Below, piece after piece: positions 59,709 to 64,000 of a stretch of 64,000 nucleotides of DNA. Below the pieces are notes generated by a model. That model did not search any database, had not been told where the DNA came from, and was given only the letters and a program-made list of their open reading frames with translations. The position numbers were made by a program, and so were the translations under genes. Numbering within the stretch: position 1 is the first letter of the stretch; each line of letters opens with the position of its first letter. Source of the DNA: Orbilia blumenaviensis. Taxonomy: Eukaryota; Ascomycota; Orbiliomycetes; Orbiliales; Orbiliaceae. The stretch is taken from positions 744,001 to 808,000 of the forward strand of contig JAVHNS010000003.1 in assembly GCA_036872755.1 (NCBI GenBank), read 5' to 3'.

Positions 59709-60728
59709 CGTTTCTTTCTTTCTTTATTTCTTTTAAGATATATATTATATATGATTATAGAAAAGAGCAAATAAAGCTAAGATCGTGAGATGGTAGTGGT
59801 AAGAAAGATATTGGTACCTACTTTCATTGTGTCCAGCTCGTATATATTATAATTGGGGTAAATTTAAAACCCGGGTTAGCAAATGATAACTGCTGTTGTG
59901 TCACCAGGCGCAATTGCTGTGCTTCCTTGGAAGTCCGTCTATCGGTTTGTTAGTTTGGGGCTGCTGCGCCTGTCCTGCACTGCGATCCGCTCTCTCGGGG
60001 TGGTGGTGGTGGTGGTGGTGGTGGTGGCAGCCTTCCCAGTCAAGCGGTCTCGTTCCCAGTACAGTCCAATCCGATATCGATATGATAGTTTGCGCCGTGG
60101 CGGGGAACGACTGAAAAAAAGAGTAGCTATGGGTATATATATTATGTAAGAGCAGGAAATAAAGGAAAAAATAAGTCGTTCAACCGTCGACCGCAATCTT
60201 AAAATCAAGCCCAGCCGTCTTCTTCGTCTTCCTGCAGCAATCGCGGAAATTGTGTACGACACCGGTGACAGACAGATTTATACATGGTGTTCGTTTCTCA
60301 GTTTCGAATGAGTCGGTTTTTTTTGGATTTAGTTAACGGCGGTCCGAAAGTTTAACCAGGCTGTTTAACCATGCGACAGGGGTCTGGTGTGTTCCTGCCG
60401 ATGCCGGGGATAATCGATGCGAATCGGGCTTCCCGGAGGTATGCCAGGGTCCCCGGGGTATACCTATATGTGATACATCCACGCATCAATATCGCGACAG
60501 ATGAATTGAATGAAACTCATGAAGTCTAGAAAAGAAGAACGATATATTCCCTATACACACTCACTCCGGAATAAAACTACAAATGAACAAAAAATGATAA
60601 AAGAAAAACTGGCCAGTCATATCAAATCAGACCCTAATAACAGCCCCCCGAATACATAAATACCTGCAAAACAGAAAGAGCGAAAAGCGAAAGGAAGCCC
60701 TTAGAAAGAAGGGAGCAAAAAATAATAA
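59709..60728. other. Intergenic: TRP2 promoter and ARMH3 3' UTR
   Basis: About 1 kb between two minus-strand genes. It holds a GTG trinucleotide run at 59999-60027 and C/T tracts near the TRP2 start. No gene was found. Confidence 0.5.
59999..60027. repeat. GTG trinucleotide repeat
   Basis: About nine consecutive GGT/GTG units lie upstream of TRP2. Confidence 0.9.
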
Positions 60729-63443
60729 CTACAAAAGCGTCTCCTCAACCAGCTCTCTCGCATCCGCAACCACCACCCTCCCAACTTTCTTCAAAAACCC
60801 TTTCTCAGTCGCCTCTCTATACCTCTCCCAATCTCCAAGCCCCTCCTTAAGACCGCCAATAGCAAGTGTCTCGTAGCCATTTTTAATAACTTCCGCAACT
60901 TGTTCCGGTCCCAGAAACCCACTACTAACCCCCGCAGTAGTCCACTTCCTACTTCCCGCCCCGCTTTTCCTGTTCTCCTCGATCAAGCGATAATAGTGCT
61001 CACTAACACTAACCAAGGTACCAATGCTGTTGCTTTCTTTCCTTTCGGAGAGATTATACAGATCTCGGAATTTTGTGAGGACATCACCCGTTTCCACCAG
61101 TTTGTAGAATAAATCGTCATATTCGGTTGCCGATGGTAGGAATGCATCGCCTGTTGAGAGAGAAAGCGCAATGGTGTTTACAAGAGTATCCAGTAACGGC
61201 GGGATGCCCGGTAGATCCTTCAAGTCGCTGGCGTAAGATGCAAAGAATCGTATCAATGATACCAGTGATCTCCACAGCTCCGTCCAGTGGTATGCTATAT
61301 AAACCCAATATCAGTATGGTAGTAAAATCTTTTTGATAATGGAAGTAGAACGTACGTAGTCGTATCCGACTTTTAGATAAGAATGAGATAACTCTCAGTA
61401 AGATTCCCAGTAACAGCGAATACAGTTCCACATCCAGCTTCTTCCTCAAATTGTGGTTCGCGCCATCAAGCGCCACATCCATAATCGCAAGTATCAAGTG
61501 TCGATCACCCCTTGTGGTCGGCAAGTACGGCTGTCGGTGTCGACACAGCCTAACCTCGGATTTCAGATCATCGTGTGCTAGTCGTTTGCATATCGTATTA
61601 TCCTCAACCAATGCCCTCAGAACTAACAAATTGAGTCGGGCGTACAGTGAGCTGCGGGTGGTGCGGTGGGCGTGATGAGTTATGTATGATGTTAGCGAGA
61701 TATACGCTACGAAAGGCGGTTCGATCTTTTGTGACGATTCAGAAGCTGAACTTGGGCGTGAGGATATGAAAGTGAAGGCGAATAGCTTGTTGGTATTGAC
61801 AAAGTCGTATGTACCGAGTAGAATAGCAGCACGTAACCCGGGTCTATAGTTCATTAGCCTCCGTATCCCAATAACTCGACTTAAGGTGGCCGCATACAGT
61901 TGAGCAAACGATTGCTTGACGACGTCAACATCGGGATCGACTTTTTGGCCATTACTCGACGGTGGCCGCGATTTCGACAGTCCAGTAGCAGCCAGAATCC
62001 CACCTAGCCCCATCAGCGATAATACGCTTCCAAAACTCCATCCTTCGGGCGCATCATCTTGAACTGCAATATAGTCTTCCCGACAACGTGCCGAGGCCGC
62101 GCCAATCGTGTAGACTATCTGCCTTATAGATGTTTCATTTACGAAATCCGCGAGGCGCAACTGATATGAATTTTGTATTTCGAATTTGTTATCTATTCCC
62201 AATTGTTAGCAGAGCACTCCAATCAATTGGGGGAAACCAGCTAGGAGCTTACAATTCGCCAAAACCCCAAGTAATACAAACGGTTCAAACGACATTGACG
62301 CAGTAGCCGGGTCATTAATAAACTACCCCCCACCATATCAGCCACAACCATCTCCAACAACCAAAGCCAGGATATAACCCACCTTCATCAACGCTGGAAA
62401 CAAGTCCCTATGCGTAAAATACGACAGCAATCCCGTATTAAACGCCCCACACGCCGTCATCAACGCTACATGAACCGACTTATACCGCACCTCAGCTGTA
62501 CCCCAATTAGCGACCGTGACTCCCTCGAACTGCTGCGACTTTTTGCAGAAAAGAAAACTAACCCGTCCTCCCACTGCGTATATTCACATCCAGAACACCC
62601 ACAAAGTCCGTAAATACTGCATCGATATGATCGAGCCCGGCGAGTATCGCAATAACATCTGATGAGAGATTCGTGTATCGTTTTGACAATACTTGGCTTA
62701 GGAATATCGATATTGTCTATTTAATCTCAGGTCGTAATTTAGTAGCTATTCTGGTAATCGTTCGATACAGAGACAAAAATACAAATACAAATAAAAATAA
62801 AAAATGATAAAGGTAGCACTTACATCCAAAGCGGCCTCATCAGCAGGGCCTTCCTTCTTCTTCACCACGGCGACAGCTCGAGTAAACAGTTGTCGTGTCT
62901 GGGGCTAATTCATTCAACAGGTCGCAAGAGATACCCTTTCAGCATTTTAGTCAAAAACAGGGCCCAAACCGAGTTGTAGCCAAAAAAAGTATAACCCCCT
63001 CCCCCTTATCCACTAATCTAGATAATTCTTCATGATCTAGAACGGGATACGAGATAGGAGAGGGTAGGTAAAGGGTACCAAAAGGGTACCAACCTGTAGA
63101 TGTAACAAATCGTCGCCAGAGAGCGGTTGTAGGATGGCTTTTAAACCAGATGGATGCGACTTCAGTAAAAAGAACTCGGTCCAGAAACCTTCGGACTTGG
63201 GATGGAATTCTTCTTCTTCCTATTCGGATGGATAATGCAAATATATATATGTCAGCATCTGCGACCTTTTTTTTTGATAGTTTATTTTATGACATTGGTA
63301 TCGCTTGGCTTATGGATTTCTCGAGTTAAGCTAAATACCTTGAATAGCTGCTGGTAGAGAGATACGATCTTTGGTTGAAAAGGCTGACGTTCCTGCTGGA
63401 CCAATGGCGAGGCCATCAGGCTGGAAAGCGGGTCGGCAGCCAT
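60729..63443 (-). CDS. Armadillo-like helical protein, ARMH3/DUF1741 family
   Basis: A homologue of human ARMH3 (C10orf76), an all-helical cytosolic protein that works with GBF1 and PI4KB at the Golgi; the fungal role is inferred from that. Family landmarks on the minus strand, in order: the start MAADPLSSLMASPLVQQERQ followed by KIVSLYQQLFK; FWTEFFLLKSHPSGLKAIL; GDDLLHLQ; VRYKSVHVALMTACGAFNTGLLSYFTHRDLFPALMK; NKFEIQNSYQLRLADFVNE; VQDDAPEGWSFGSVLS; LLGTYDFVNTNKLFAFTFI; and the C-terminal YDDLFYKLVETGDVLTKFRDLYNL through VVVADARELVEETLL-stop. Several introns interrupt it (for example near 61260-61320 and 62205-62330), and I did not fix every border. Same strand as TRP2. Confidence 0.85.
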
Positions 63444-64000
63444 GGTGAGGGGTATCGAGGGTATTTGGCGGTTTGTCGAGACTGCAGACGAAGGATTGCG
63501 ACGGGCTGAGGCTCGACTCTCTCTCTCTTGGTCTCTCTCTTGGTCTCTCTCTTGGTCTCGCTCGCACTTCCAAAGGTGGCTCTTATTCGCCAGCTTGGAA
63601 GTTGGATCACGTGATTTTGCTATCTGGCGGAGCTTCAGCTGTGTGGACTCTACTTTAGCTTGGGCTTGGAATCAACGTCATGAAAACTGCTTACTTATCT
63701 ATCTACCGTTATCCAGCGAGGTAACTTATCACAATTGATATTATCTCTCTTTATTACTTGGTTCAAGTATAGATATCTATCTTCTCGTCTTCATTTTTAT
63801 TTTTTAATTTTATTTTTAAGTAATAGTTCGCAGACTGCAGAGTGACAACTGCTAAGCTAAAGCAACAAGCTCGCCATTGATAAACGTTTATACCAGCTTT
63901 TTCTCCAAAACGCGTCTTCCCGGCTCTGCAAGCTTCTTCTCCCGCACACGCGCACACACATATAGCTTCACAACCTCCACTTACTTGACCTTCTCCACCC
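63444..64000. promoter_or_regulatory. ARMH3 upstream region with CT tandem repeat
   Basis: The region upstream of the ARMH3-like start codon holds an imperfect 12-bp tandem repeat (TCTCTCTTGGTC) at 63520-63561, probably in the 5' UTR. The coding-strand purine-rich tract could influence transcription. The rest up to the window end shows no gene. Confidence 0.5.

Overview
The window reads as nuclear DNA of a filamentous ascomycete (Pezizomycotina). Genes carry many short introns with GTAAGT/GTATGT-like donors, CTAAC/CTGAC-like branch sites and TAG/CAG acceptors. The gene set is typical of that group: an AcuK/AcuM-type zinc cluster regulator, ZIP4/SPO22, Fta7 (CENP-Q), GET2, Sec31, ATE1, TRP2, mitochondrial ribosomal proteins and an ARMH3/DUF1741 protein. 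HeLo-like and PNP_UDP domain proteins also point to Pezizomycotina. The low gene density (17 confident genes plus one probable small gene in 64 kb) and AT-rich spacers suggest an early-diverging class such as Orbiliomycetes or Pezizomycetes. That placement is inference only.

Layout. 0.8-11.5 kb, minus strand: ZIP4/SPO22, then the AcuM-like regulator, whose zinc cluster is interrupted by two ~600-nt introns. 14.7-17.5 kb: a divergent pair, CENP-Q/Fta7 (minus) and mitochondrial mL43/MRPL51 (plus), around a shared ~430 bp promoter. 17.9-21.8 kb: GET2 and a bHLH factor (both minus). 21.8-29.2 kb: a gene desert. 29.2-48.5 kb: housekeeping genes SEC31 and ATE1 alternate with accessory genes. The accessory genes are a HeLo-like-N/ankyrin protein, a small spliced hypothetical gene missed by simple ORF calling, a solitary PNP_UDP phosphorylase-like protein, and a PD-(D/E)XK-like domain fused to a kinase-like domain. 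48.6-51.1 kb, minus: mitochondrial uL16m and a four-TM membrane protein. 51.1-57.9 kb: a gene-poor stretch with a visible A+C strand bias and repeats, including two copies of a tRNA-headed, SINE-like unit. 57.9-63.4 kb, minus: TRP2 and the ARMH3/DUF1741 gene.

The conserved genes are functionally unrelated (meiosis, carbon metabolism, kinetochore, mitochondrial translation, tail-anchored protein insertion, COPII, N-degron, tryptophan synthesis, Golgi), as expected for a fungal chromosome. The most unusual content is the set of conflict/self-recognition-type genes between 29 and 48.5 kb, and the repeat-bearing segment at 52.5-57.4 kb. Exon joins described as checked were followed by reading frame and splice sites by hand. 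No database search was possible, so family calls rest on recognised motifs.
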